A DNA stretch of 64,000 nucleotides from Dyadobacter fermentans DSM 18053 (GTDB lineage: Bacteria; Bacteroidota; Bacteroidia; Cytophagales; Spirosomataceae): positions 4,193,501 to 4,257,500 of the forward strand of contig NC_013037.1 of NCBI RefSeq assembly GCF_000023125.1, given 5' to 3'. The translations under genes and the position numbers were made by a program. The notes under the pieces were generated by a model. That model was not told where the DNA came from. It ran no database searches and saw only the letters and a program-made list of their open reading frames with translations. Within the stretch, counting starts at the first letter, position 1; the number at the start of each line of letters is the position of its first letter. This document shows positions 44,293 through 52,070 of the stretch, piece after piece.

Positions 44293-46815
44293 TCAATAAA
44301 CCAACTTTACCGGGCCCAGCAGGCCGGACGGCATCGGTTGCCAGCGCGTGGCGTCGAACTTTTTATAAGTAATGTCCACGATGTTGATATCGTAAAATTT
44401 CTTCCAATCAGGCTGCTGCTGGTCGCGGAGACGCATGTAGTTGGCTGAAAGATTGGTGACTTCAATTTCGAGCACATTGCCTTTCGCTTTTAATGCATGC
44501 CCGGCATGTAAGCGGAAAGGTATATGCCAGGCGGTGCCGAGGTCTTTGCCGTTCAGTTTTACGCTCGCTACTTCGCGGACGTCGCCCAAACTGATTCCTG
44601 CGCCTTCGTATTGCTTCAATGAACCTTTCAGGTCAAATGTGATCCGATAGCGCGCCTTTCCTGAAAAGTATTCTGCGGAATCGCGTAGTGTCGTCCAGGA
44701 TTGAAGCGTGGACAGTTTTGCGGGAGCGGGTAGTGAAGGTTTTCCTGATAGAAATGTAACCTCCCAATTGCCTTTTATCTCCAGTTCCTTTTTTGAAGTA
44801 GTCGAGAAAGGCAAGTCAGAACCATCTGCCGCACCTTCCAGGAAGCAAGATTCTCCGGGGTGTAGGTCTAAGAAAACCTCATCGTGCCCATTCAAGGTCC
44901 GAATGCTCATTAGCGACTCCCCTCGCAACGGTGAATTTCTGGACATCGTTTTTCCCTCCCCGATGCGCACCCAGCCGTACTGAATGGTATTCCCCAGGTT
45001 AGCTACAAAATATAGCGGCGAGCCATTTGCATCCTTCTTCCGAATGAATGTGAGTCCTTTTTCTGCCAGTTGCTCCCTTATCACGCCATTTTCAGCCAGA
45101 TCGGCATTCAGGTCATTGGAAACCTTCACATTACTTTTCTTTGACAATGTGCTCAGGCTTTCAACAAACGACTTCTGCCGCTGCGCGTGGTCCGCATGGC
45201 CGGTAACAGTCTTGGGCAGTTGCTGCTCGAAAACGATTTTCGCACCTGCATTCGCAAGTCGTTCCAGCTCTTTCAATGTTTCTTCGGGCAGATAGGTCGC
45301 CGAAGGAATCACCAAAGTCTTGTAAATGGCGCTTCCGGAATTTAATGTGCCGTCATTCCCTGCCGACAGCTTTTTCAATTGCAAATCCGACACAAAATCG
45401 AATGCATAGCCTTCTTTCCACAGCCTTTCCGACAGCTTCCCGAACGGCAAATCGAGCAGCCATCGATCCACGTGGTGTACTTCCAGCAAATGCACCCCGC
45501 CTCCGGATCTCGCTTTGGTAGCCCACAAATCGTGGATCGGGAAGTAAACGAGCACGTCGTTGTCCGGCTTGCTGCCCTGCAACAATCGCTGGCACCATTC
45601 CACATAGGCATTGAGCAGCGGGAAATGCTCAGAGAAATGCGAGCTTTTGCCAAAATTCGTCGAGGCGTAGAACAGCCAGCCGGGGAAAGCTTCCTTTTCA
45701 GGCGAATAAGTAGAACCGTGGTAAAAAATGTGGTTGATACCCGCCGTAAAAAGCTCGTCGATCTGCGGCTTCACCTGTGAAAGCGACACTTTAAAATGAT
45801 TCGCCAGCCAGGTGCCGGTTTCGGAGCTCACGAGCTTTTTGCCCGACAAATGCGCCGCTGACGAAGCGAATTTCATCGCCAGCGGATTCGGCGTACCGAA
45901 CTGGTCGATCGAATAATCGGGATCGATACGCAAACCGGGAATATCGAAGCGGCTGGTCCCGAACGACTCGGTTTCTGGAATATCCGCAGCCTCGTACAGA
46001 TCGAGCAGGTTACCCGGCGATCCGTGCGCCTGGTAGCGCGTCACAAAGCCGTGCTGGCGGCTCCAATCGGTCCACGGACGGGCATAGCGTTCGAGAAGCA
46101 GCTCAGCGAGCGTCTGGTGATAATCTATTTTGACTAATGTAGCTTCGGCGTTTCCGGTGGAGTCGGCTAGCAGGGCCAATTTGGGCAGCAAATCATACTT
46201 CCTCCGCGACTGGAACTGCGCCGCGAAATCCGCCGTCCAATTCGCGCCGTACGCTTCGTAGGAATCGTTGTACATTGAGCGCGGTTTTTCCGCTGACTTG
46301 GCAAATGCGGAAACGAAGCGGGAAAGGTATTGCTGCATGCCCGCCGCATTGAACGGATCGAGTACAAAACCTTCGCCTCCCGGCGCCGCGCGTTTTACCT
46401 TCTGCCCGGTTGGTTTTACCGATGGCTTTCCGTCTACGACCGTCATCGTTTGTGCGGCCATGGCAGGCGTTACATTCGGCCCGCCGAAAGGCCAGCCGGT
46501 GCCGGTGGTCATGTCCACACCGAGCCCAAGCCGCTTACCCTCACCGATGGTGTGCTGCATTATTTCCAGCCATTGCGGGGTGAGGTAGGAGATGTTTTCC
46601 TTTTCATAGCCTTTCACACCATAAATGGGAATGATATGCACGCCACCGACACCCGATTTGCTGAAATATTCGAGCTGGGCGGTAATGTCGGCCTTGTTCA
46701 CGGCGCTGCCCATCCACCACCAGTACGTCCATGGCTTGGCAGTGGAAATGCCTTGTGCATTTGCATTGACGAATTGGCATAACAGCAAGGCAAAACAGAG
46801 AAAGAAACGGCGCAT
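44293..46815 (-). CDS. Secreted GH106-like glycoside hydrolase (alpha-L-rhamnosidase type)
   Basis: 840 residues. Signal peptide ending NANA-QG. The catalytic barrel begins PWTYWWWMGSAVNKADITAQLEYF, with GGVHIIPIYGVKGYE and GLGVDMTTGTGWPFGGPNV, all typical of the GH106 group that hydrolyses rhamnosides in pectins and other plant glycans. C-terminal beta-sandwich domains (ITFDLKG ... VKLNGKDLGTAWHIPFR) look like carbohydrate-binding modules. GH106 enzymes often exceed 1,000 residues, so this is a compact member. No SusCD or other polysaccharide genes are adjacent. Substrate inferred from family only. Confidence 0.8.
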   Translation of the reverse strand: MRRFFLCFALLLCQFVNANAQGISTAKPWTYWWWMGSAVNKADITAQLEYFSKSGVGGVHIIPIYGVKGYEKENISYLTPQWLEIMQHTIGEGKRLGLGVDMTTGTGWPFGGPNVTPAMAAQTMTVVDGKPSVKPTGQKVKRAAPGGEGFVLDPFNAAGMQQYLSRFVSAFAKSAEKPRSMYNDSYEAYGANWTADFAAQFQSRRKYDLLPKLALLADSTGNAEATLVKIDYHQTLAELLLERYARPWTDWSRQHGFVTRYQAHGSPGNLLDLYEAADIPETESFGTSRFDIPGLRIDPDYSIDQFGTPNPLAMKFASSAAHLSGKKLVSSETGTWLANHFKVSLSQVKPQIDELFTAGINHIFYHGSTYSPEKEAFPGWLFYASTNFGKSSHFSEHFPLLNAYVEWCQRLLQGSKPDNDVLVYFPIHDLWATKARSGGGVHLLEVHHVDRWLLDLPFGKLSERLWKEGYAFDFVSDLQLKKLSAGNDGTLNSGSAIYKTLVIPSATYLPEETLKELERLANAGAKIVFEQQLPKTVTGHADHAQRQKSFVESLSTLSKKSNVKVSNDLNADLAENGVIREQLAEKGLTFIRKKDANGSPLYFVANLGNTIQYGWVRIGEGKTMSRNSPLRGESLMSIRTLNGHDEVFLDLHPGESCFLEGAADGSDLPFSTTSKKELEIKGNWEVTFLSGKPSLPAPAKLSTLQSWTTLRDSAEYFSGKARYRITFDLKGSLKQYEGAGISLGDVREVASVKLNGKDLGTAWHIPFRLHAGHALKAKGNVLEIEVTNLSANYMRLRDQQQPDWKKFYDINIVDITYKKFDATRWQPMPSGLLGPVKLVY

Positions 46816-46843
46816 GATTCGGAAATTTGTTTTTCTTTAAAGA

Positions 46844-46873
46844 CGCGTAAAGCATTATCTACGCCATTACGCG
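46844..46873. other. Inverted repeat upstream of the GH106-like gene
   Basis: cgcgtaa ... ttacgcg, 7-bp arms separated by 16 bases, 28-58 bases before the GH106-like start. It could be an operator. Weak evidence. Confidence 0.3.
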
Positions 46874-46894
46874 GGATGAATTTATCCACAAAAA

Positions 46895-46921
46895 AAGGCG
46901 AAGCCGCATTGGCCTCGCCCT
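46895..46921 (-). terminator. Intrinsic terminator of the act-cox operon
   Basis: On the minus strand, ggcgaggcc-aatgc-ggcttcgcc (with G-T pairs) followed by TTTTTTTG, 20 bases after the last gene's stop. It closes the 16.7-kb respiratory operon. Confidence 0.8.
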
Positions 46922-46941
46922 TACATTTCTTTGTCGTCGGA

Positions 46942-47223
46942 TCAGCTATCGTACGCCGACCGCACGCGCGCGGCTACGAACTGGCGTTCTGCCTGAGCCC
47001 TTTTAGAGTTCCGGTACCAGAAGTAGCCAATCGCCGCCACAAGCAGGTAAGGCATCACAAAAAGGAACATAATGCCGGTATTCAGGCCTACGCCCACATT
47101 ATTACGGCCATTGCCCATCGAGCTTTCCACCGCTCCGCGGCACATTGCACATTGCGCAAAGGCACCCGCGCTGTTCATCACGAACAAAACCACCAATCCG
47201 ATTATCGCTAAAAACTTTTTCAT
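46942..47223 (-). CDS. Small membrane protein with CAMC motif, last gene of the act-cox operon
   Basis: 93 residues. The N-terminal signal or anchor (MKKFLAIIGLVVLFVMNSAGAFA) is followed at once by QCAMCRGAVESS, then a second hydrophobic helix (about 50-70) and a basic tail (RNSKRAQAERQF). A CxxC placed just outside the membrane could bind copper or act as a thiol pair, which would suit oxidase assembly, but no known family is recognised. Its start overlaps the DUF420 stop by 4 bases, so it is translated with the assembly genes. Function unknown. Confidence 0.75.
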   Translation of the reverse strand: MKKFLAIIGLVVLFVMNSAGAFAQCAMCRGAVESSMGNGRNNVGVGLNTGIMFLFVMPYLLVAAIGYFWYRNSKRAQAERQFVAARVRSAYDS

Positions 47224-47759
47224 ACGTAATAAGGACTAATCATCAAATAAACGATCACACCGGTAACACTCACATACAGCCAGATCGGCATTGCCCATTT
47301 TACGGCCTTCCGGTGTTCGGCGATCCGGTTGGTATAACCAAAATACACCGCACGCAATACAAACCAAACGACCCCGATCGACAACACGATATGCGAGATC
47401 AACAAAAAGTAATATAGCGGGCGAACAAAGCCCGTTCCGCCAAACTTCGTCGCCTCGTTTGAAATGTGATAAAGTACATAGCAAACTAGGAACACCGCGC
47501 CGAGCAGGAATGCGCCCGTCATAGCCTGGCGGTGCGCAGAAATGTTCCGCTGTTTGATAAAATAAAAGCCCATGATCAGCAGCATGGATGTGAGGGTATT
47601 AATTACCCCGATCACATGCGGCAGCGTTTTCGTCCATTCGCCAAGGTCGATTTTCTGCCGGATACCCAGCAGTAATGCCACCACCACCGGAATGACGATC
47701 GCCAGGACATTGATAATACGTTCGTATTTTGGTTTTCTTTCGATTGTTAATGTAGCCAT
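47220..47759 (-). CDS. DUF420 (CtaM/YozB-like) membrane protein
   Basis: 179 residues with about five transmembrane helices. Conserved His residues lie in SAHRQAMTG, LISHIVLSIG and AEHRKAVKW, the arrangement of DUF420 proteins. CtaM/YozB members are needed for aa3-type oxidase assembly or activity in Firmicutes; the same role here is inferred from family and from its place behind SCO and cox genes. It follows the SCO-like gene by 6 bases and overlaps the next gene by 4. Confidence 0.82.
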   Translation of the reverse strand: MATLTIERKPKYERIINVLAIVIPVVVALLLGIRQKIDLGEWTKTLPHVIGVINTLTSMLLIMGFYFIKQRNISAHRQAMTGAFLLGAVFLVCYVLYHISNEATKFGGTGFVRPLYYFLLISHIVLSIGVVWFVLRAVYFGYTNRIAEHRKAVKWAMPIWLYVSVTGVIVYLMISPYYV

Positions 47760-47765
47760 ACCCGC

Positions 47766-48362
47766 TTATTTCTCATTCTTCTTTTCATAATCGAGGATCT
47801 TGATCTCGGCCATCAGCCGGTCGGTTTCCTCCGCGTCTCCCGCTTTATAAAAGCCTCTCACATGCCTGTTACCGTCGATCAGTACGATTTGACCGGCCGG
47901 GCCGTTCGCGGCGTCACTTCCTTTCGCAGCATCGCTGAGGTCTTCTGAAAAGCAGCTAGCAATGGTGGCGCTATCCGCTTTCACCGACTGCCATTCGCCA
48001 CGCCTTACCGAGTCCGTAGAAACGATGAGCATTTGCAGCGCCGGGATCGAGGTTTTCAATCCGGCAATGCGGCTCAATTCGTCAGCCGCCTTTTCACACG
48101 GCTCTCCGCAATTTGCCGGCATACGCGTCACGATGGTAAAGCGGCCTTCCAGGTTCATTCCGCCGAACACTCCGCAGTCCGCAGAAACCTGCCGGAACAG
48201 CGTATCGCCGTTCTGCACGATCGCCGAGCCGTTAGCGTCCTTTGCCGGTACAAAATACGGCAGGTCGTAATGGTTCGTTCCGAACAGTTTCAGTAAAGCA
48301 AAAATCAAAGCCGGAATTACTAATGTGACGATCAGTAACCCGGCTTTGGGAAATTTCTTCAT
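47766..48362 (-). CDS. SCO1/SenC-like protein lacking the usual copper-ligand histidine
   Basis: 198 residues. One N-terminal membrane helix (about 8-27), then a thioredoxin-like domain with the CxxxC pair Cys85/Cys89 (PANCGEPCEKA). In canonical SCO proteins a His before the LVDPxG strand completes the copper site. Here the aligned segment is NGPAGQIVLIDGNRHVRGFY, with no His at that place. Two extra cysteines occur (about 63 and 134). It probably helps insert CuA into CoxB or keeps its thiols reduced. Position after coxD supports an assembly role; the mechanism is uncertain. Confidence 0.75.
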   Translation of the reverse strand: MKKFPKAGLLIVTLVIPALIFALLKLFGTNHYDLPYFVPAKDANGSAIVQNGDTLFRQVSADCGVFGGMNLEGRFTIVTRMPANCGEPCEKAADELSRIAGLKTSIPALQMLIVSTDSVRRGEWQSVKADSATIASCFSEDLSDAAKGSDAANGPAGQIVLIDGNRHVRGFYKAGDAEETDRLMAEIKILDYEKKNEK

Positions 48363-48371
48363 TGTATTCTA

Positions 48372-48707
48372 TTATCCGAAAATCGCTTCAAAAGTCGCAT
48401 CTCCTTCCAGCAGGAGTGCCAGGATCAACCAGGCTACGAATATTACCGGTACGAGTATCGACCAGATCAGCGTTTTGGTTTCATGTTTCAAGTGCATAAA
48501 CTCCCCAACAATGTAGAACGCTTTCACGATCGTCATCACGATGAAGATCGATATTTTCAATGTTCCGTGGGGAATGGTGAACGCGATCAAGAACTCGAGT
48601 GCTGTGATGATGAGCAGAATCCAGAAGGTTTTCCAGATTGCTTTACGCTGCTCGGCCCCTGCCTCGGGATCCTGGTTATGTGCATGGTGATGATGTACTT
48701 CCGCCAT
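48372..48707 (-). CDS. coxD: Cytochrome c oxidase subunit IV (bacterial CtaF type)
   Basis: 111 residues with three transmembrane helices (WILLIITALEFLIAF, ISIFIVMTIVKAFYIVGEFMHL, ILVPVIFVAWLILALLL), the pattern of prokaryotic oxidase subunit IV (COX4_pro), which stabilises the heme-copper oxidase. The N-terminus MAEVHHHHAHNQ is His-rich, a feature shared with CoxA and ActF of the same operon. The gene follows the second subunit III gene by 30 bases. Confidence 0.88.
   Translation of the reverse strand: MAEVHHHHAHNQDPEAGAEQRKAIWKTFWILLIITALEFLIAFTIPHGTLKISIFIVMTIVKAFYIVGEFMHLKHETKTLIWSILVPVIFVAWLILALLLEGDATFEAIFG
48678..48695 (-). repeat. His-rich N-terminal tract of CoxD
   Basis: Codons 5-10 encode HHHHAH. 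One of three such tracts in the operon. Confidence 0.8.
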
Positions 48708-48737
48708 TTTACTTCGATTTTAATATTTTGCTATAAT

Positions 48738-49508
48738 TTAAACCAGGTAGAAGAATGTAAATACAAACACCCAAACCAGATCCACAAAGTGCCAGTAGAG
48801 ACCTACTTTCTCCACCATTTCGTAGCTTCCTCTTCTGTCGTACAAACCCGTGGCTGCGCGGAAGAAGATCAGGATGTTCAGGATCACACCTGAGAATACG
48901 TGAGTTCCGTGGAAACCTGTGATGAAGAAGAAGAAATCCGCAAATGCAGGAGGACCGTACTGGTTTTCCGTCAAGTTTGCACCGTGGATCGTTTTCTCAA
49001 CCCATGTACCGTTTTCGATCACTTTCATTACAGTACCGGCATCGGTTCCGTGGATGAAGTGACCCCATTCCCAGGCCTGGCAACCGAGGAAGGTAAAACC
49101 GCCTAGGATTGTCCAGAGCATATATTTTTCAACATTCGCGCGGTCCATGCGGTGACCGGCCTCTACTGCAAGTACCATTGTTACGGAGCTCGCGATGAGG
49201 ATGAATGTCATGATACCAACGAATACCAGCGGCAGCGAAACACCGTGCAGGAATGGTACGGCTTCGTAAACCCTTTCAGGTACCGGCCAGTACATGTTGG
49301 AGAAGGTAAAATCTTCGTGTTTTCCGGTGAATGCGGGGAAACTGAACCGGGCTGTACCGTATGCCACCAGCAAGGCAGAGAAAGTAAAGGTATCCGAAAT
49401 GAGGAAGAACCACATCATCAGTTTACCGTAACTTGCTTTCATAGGCTCAATACCCCCCAACCACATTTTGGGTTCTACCGCGCCGGGTGTTGTTACATGT
49501 GCCGCCAT
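48738..49508 (-). CDS. coxC: Cytochrome c oxidase subunit III (long form)
   Basis: 256 residues, seven predicted transmembrane helices. Conserved subunit III elements include KLMMWFFLISDTFTFSALL, GFHGTHVFSGVILN and the final WHFVDLVWVFVFTFFYL. It supports stability and proton entry of the aa3 oxidase. A second, shorter subunit III gene lies 16 bases upstream, so the operon holds two paralogues; both appear intact. Confidence 0.9.
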   Translation of the reverse strand: MAAHVTTPGAVEPKMWLGGIEPMKASYGKLMMWFFLISDTFTFSALLVAYGTARFSFPAFTGKHEDFTFSNMYWPVPERVYEAVPFLHGVSLPLVFVGIMTFILIASSVTMVLAVEAGHRMDRANVEKYMLWTILGGFTFLGCQAWEWGHFIHGTDAGTVMKVIENGTWVEKTIHGANLTENQYGPPAFADFFFFITGFHGTHVFSGVILNILIFFRAATGLYDRRGSYEMVEKVGLYWHFVDLVWVFVFTFFYLV

Positions 49509-49524
49509 TGATAAAAGAAATTAT

Positions 49525-50112
49525 TTAATTAAAGGTCAATAAAAAAACAAAAAGGTATAACCAGAGTATATCCAAAAAGTGCCAGTAAGTAGCACTGATC
49601 TGAATTCTTCTCAGATTTTTGGAATGCATGTTCAGCTTAAATGCCGAGATCAATGCGAATACCAAAACAATCAGGCCTGTGATAATGTGGAAACCGTGAA
49701 GCCCTGTGAACACGTAAAAGAACGAACCGGACGGGTTTCCAACAAAATAAACATTCATCGCCACAAGCTCTTTCCAGCCTTCAAACTGCATGTAAAGGAA
49801 GATCAGGCCGAGTACAAAAGTAATAGAAATTGCTATTTTCAATTGTTGGAACTGATCTTTTTTTGCCGAGAAATAGGCCCATTGCATGGCTGCGCTGCTC
49901 ATGATCAACACCACCGTGCTGTACCAGAATATCTGCGGCATTTCAAATTCGAGCCAGTTACCTTCGGCGCGGCGTACGAGGTACGCACTGCTCTGCGAGG
50001 CGAAAAGCATGATGATCGTGACGAGGAATAGCCAAAGAATGAATTTCTTCGGGTCCATCGAAAGCGTCTCCTGCGGCTCTCTTTCCAATTTAATCTGCTG
50101 AACGTTTTCCAT
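49525..50112 (-). CDS. coxC: Cytochrome c oxidase subunit III (short form)
   Basis: 195 residues, about five transmembrane helices, with KFILWLFLVTIIMLFASQ, GLHGFHIITGLIVLVF and YWHFLDILWLYLFVFL. It lacks the first two helices of the seven-helix form, as do many bacterial five-helix subunit III proteins. It follows ctaB by 17 bases. Two subunit III genes in one aa3 operon is a pattern I associate with Bacteroidota; whether both are in the same enzyme cannot be told from sequence. Confidence 0.88.
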   Translation of the reverse strand: MENVQQIKLEREPQETLSMDPKKFILWLFLVTIIMLFASQSSAYLVRRAEGNWLEFEMPQIFWYSTVVLIMSSAAMQWAYFSAKKDQFQQLKIAISITFVLGLIFLYMQFEGWKELVAMNVYFVGNPSGSFFYVFTGLHGFHIITGLIVLVFALISAFKLNMHSKNLRRIQISATYWHFLDILWLYLFVFLLTFN

Positions 50113-50129
50113 TTTCTCTCGATGCTATA

Positions 50130-51023
50130 TCACAATTTATCCAACAAAAAAGCAATCTGTACGATGGGCAGGTAAATGAACGATCCGAACATAAGCTGCT
50201 TCGCGGTTTTGTCCGTGCATTTGCGCATCAGGTGGAACGTCTGCGCGAGGAACAACACCCCGAAAATCGTCGCGATGAATGCGGAATTGATGCCCGTCAT
50301 CCCCAATTCGTACGGCAGCCAGCCGATCGGAAGCAGGAACAATGTATAGATCATGATCTGCAATGTCGTATCAGAGTCTTTCAAACCATTGGCGGGCAAC
50401 AATTTGAAACCTGCTCTCTTGTAATCTTCATCCAAAACCCAGGCAATGGCCCAGAAATGCGGGAATTGCCAGAAGAACTGGATCGCGAACAAAATACCCG
50501 GTTCCAGGCCGAAATGGTTCGTTGCGGCCACCCAGCCGATCATCGGAGGGAATGCCCCGGGGAATGCCCCCACGAACACGGCTATGGGACCGACGCGCTT
50601 CAACGGGGTGTAAACAAACCCGTAAAGCACGAGTGACAGCAGGGAAATAAGTCCTGTTGTCAGGTTAAAAACCATTACAAATATCACCAACGACGATACG
50701 CCGAGGATCACCGCCCATGTGGCAGCCTGCTCAATGGTGATTCTTCCGCTTGGCAACGGCCGTGAAGCCGTTCTTTTCATCATTTTGTCCAGGTCTTTTT
50801 CAAGAATCTGGTTGATAATATTCGCAGCACCGGTGATACCGATAGATGCAAGGATAAAAAGCACGAGATCACCGGTTTTCACATCCCGCGAACCAAGGCA
50901 ATATCCCATTGCTCCGGAGAATGCGATCAACGACGCCAACCGGAACTTCAACAGTTCAAATAAAACTCCTAATCTCTCTCTGATCTTCCCAACCCCGCTT
51001 ACGCTTTCCTCTACTGAAATCAT
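50130..51023 (-). CDS. ctaB: Protoheme IX farnesyltransferase (heme O synthase)
   Basis: 297 residues with about nine helices. The UbiA-family prenyl-diphosphate motif is NIINQILEKDLDKMMKRT (about residues 62-79), followed by SRPLPSG; the second Asp-rich loop is DEDYKRAG. It adds a farnesyl chain to heme B, giving heme O for CtaA. It lies 18 bases after ctaA, so heme A synthesis is made in step with the oxidase. Confidence 0.95.
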   Translation of the reverse strand: MISVEESVSGVGKIRERLGVLFELLKFRLASLIAFSGAMGYCLGSRDVKTGDLVLFILASIGITGAANIINQILEKDLDKMMKRTASRPLPSGRITIEQAATWAVILGVSSLVIFVMVFNLTTGLISLLSLVLYGFVYTPLKRVGPIAVFVGAFPGAFPPMIGWVAATNHFGLEPGILFAIQFFWQFPHFWAIAWVLDEDYKRAGFKLLPANGLKDSDTTLQIMIYTLFLLPIGWLPYELGMTGINSAFIATIFGVLFLAQTFHLMRKCTDKTAKQLMFGSFIYLPIVQIAFLLDKL

Positions 51024-51041
51024 TATTACAGAAATTGAATA

Positions 51042-52070
51042 TTAAAACTGGCTACCAGCCGTCGCGGCCACGCCTTTGTACTTTAAATACTTCTTGCCAT
51101 TCACCACCAGCCATACAATGAATTGCAGACCGATGAGCAGTATCGCGAACGTCAGGTGGATCGGCTGGGCAAATGCGGGAACCCCGAAATACGCCATGAT
51201 GATGCCTGTTGCTATTTCCGCGATCAGGATCCAGAGACAGGCCATTGCAATCTTACCTGCTACTGTTCCCTTGTTTCCGGATTTCAAAATCCGGTTGATC
51301 CATATTGCATTCACCACGAATACCAGTATTGAAAACGAGCGGTGAATGTAAAAGTTCGCTCCCAGTTCGTCGATCCACTGTGACCGTGCCCCGTATCCGA
51401 GCCTCATGATCACTACGTCCATCGCTTCACGGACCTGCGTTCCGAGCAGGATCTGGAATAACGAGAGCGCCATAACCGCGATCCCGATTCCACTGAGCAC
51501 TTTTTCGCTGCCTTCACGCAGCGTGATTACTTTTTCGACATAGCCGGCCCACGTAAACACGTAGAGCACGATGAAGATGATCACTATGGCGAGCAGCATG
51601 TGTACTGTGACGATCAGCGGGTGCAATTCGAAAGAAACTACTTTCGCACCGAGCCAACCCTGGAAGCCCGTCAGCAGGAAAGCCCCGAGGCTCCAAAAGA
51701 ATATCTGCTTGTTTCCGGATTTAAGGAAAGGAATGGAGGCCAGCAGCATCAGAAAAATGATGATGCCCGTGATCGCTCCTACAAGCCTGTTTACGTACTC
51801 GGTCCAGGTTTTCGTCGCATTAAACTCGACTTCTCCTTTGAGCTTGGCACCGTAAATCTCCTTGTAATTGGCAGGAAGTTGTGATGCTTCGGTAGGAGGG
51901 ACCCATCTGCCGAAGCATTTAGGCCAGTCGGGACAGCCCATTCCTGAGCCTGTACTTCTCACGACGCCGCCTGCTACTACGACCAGGTACAGCGAAATGA
52001 GTGTATTTAAAGCGAATCGCCGGAACCGGCGATTCGCTTTAAGATCAATGATGTGTTTTGAACTGGTCAT
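51042..52070 (-). CDS. ctaA: Heme A synthase (CtaA/COX15 family)
   Basis: 342 residues from the ATG of MTSSKHIIDL, which overlaps coxA by 26 bases; a TTG six codons earlier is less likely. About eight helices. The first extracytoplasmic loop carries the Cys46/Cys52 pair (GCPDWPKC). Histidines expected to bind heme occur in VTVHMLLAI, NFYIHRSFS and QPIHLTF, but the helix motif usually written EYxHR reads EYVNR (Asn94). It oxidises the C8 methyl of heme O to heme A. A perfect 15-bp inverted repeat covers codons 11-21. Confidence 0.92.
   Translation of the reverse strand: MTSSKHIIDLKANRRFRRFALNTLISLYLVVVAGGVVRSTGSGMGCPDWPKCFGRWVPPTEASQLPANYKEIYGAKLKGEVEFNATKTWTEYVNRLVGAITGIIIFLMLLASIPFLKSGNKQIFFWSLGAFLLTGFQGWLGAKVVSFELHPLIVTVHMLLAIVIIFIVLYVFTWAGYVEKVITLREGSEKVLSGIGIAVMALSLFQILLGTQVREAMDVVIMRLGYGARSQWIDELGANFYIHRSFSILVFVVNAIWINRILKSGNKGTVAGKIAMACLWILIAEIATGIIMAYFGVPAFAQPIHLTFAILLIGLQFIVWLVVNGKKYLKYKGVAATAGSQF
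52009..52040 (-). promoter_or_regulatory. Perfect 32-base inverted repeat inside ctaA, just after the coxA stop
   Basis: aaagcgaatcgccgg-aa-ccggcgattcgcttt: 15-bp arms with a 2-base centre. On the mRNA it begins 5 bases after the coxA stop and encodes ctaA residues 11-21 (KANRRFRRFAL). It is followed by TAAATAC rather than a T-run. It may slow ribosomes or polymerase, stabilise the coxA 3' end, or tune ctaA translation. Confidence 0.7.
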
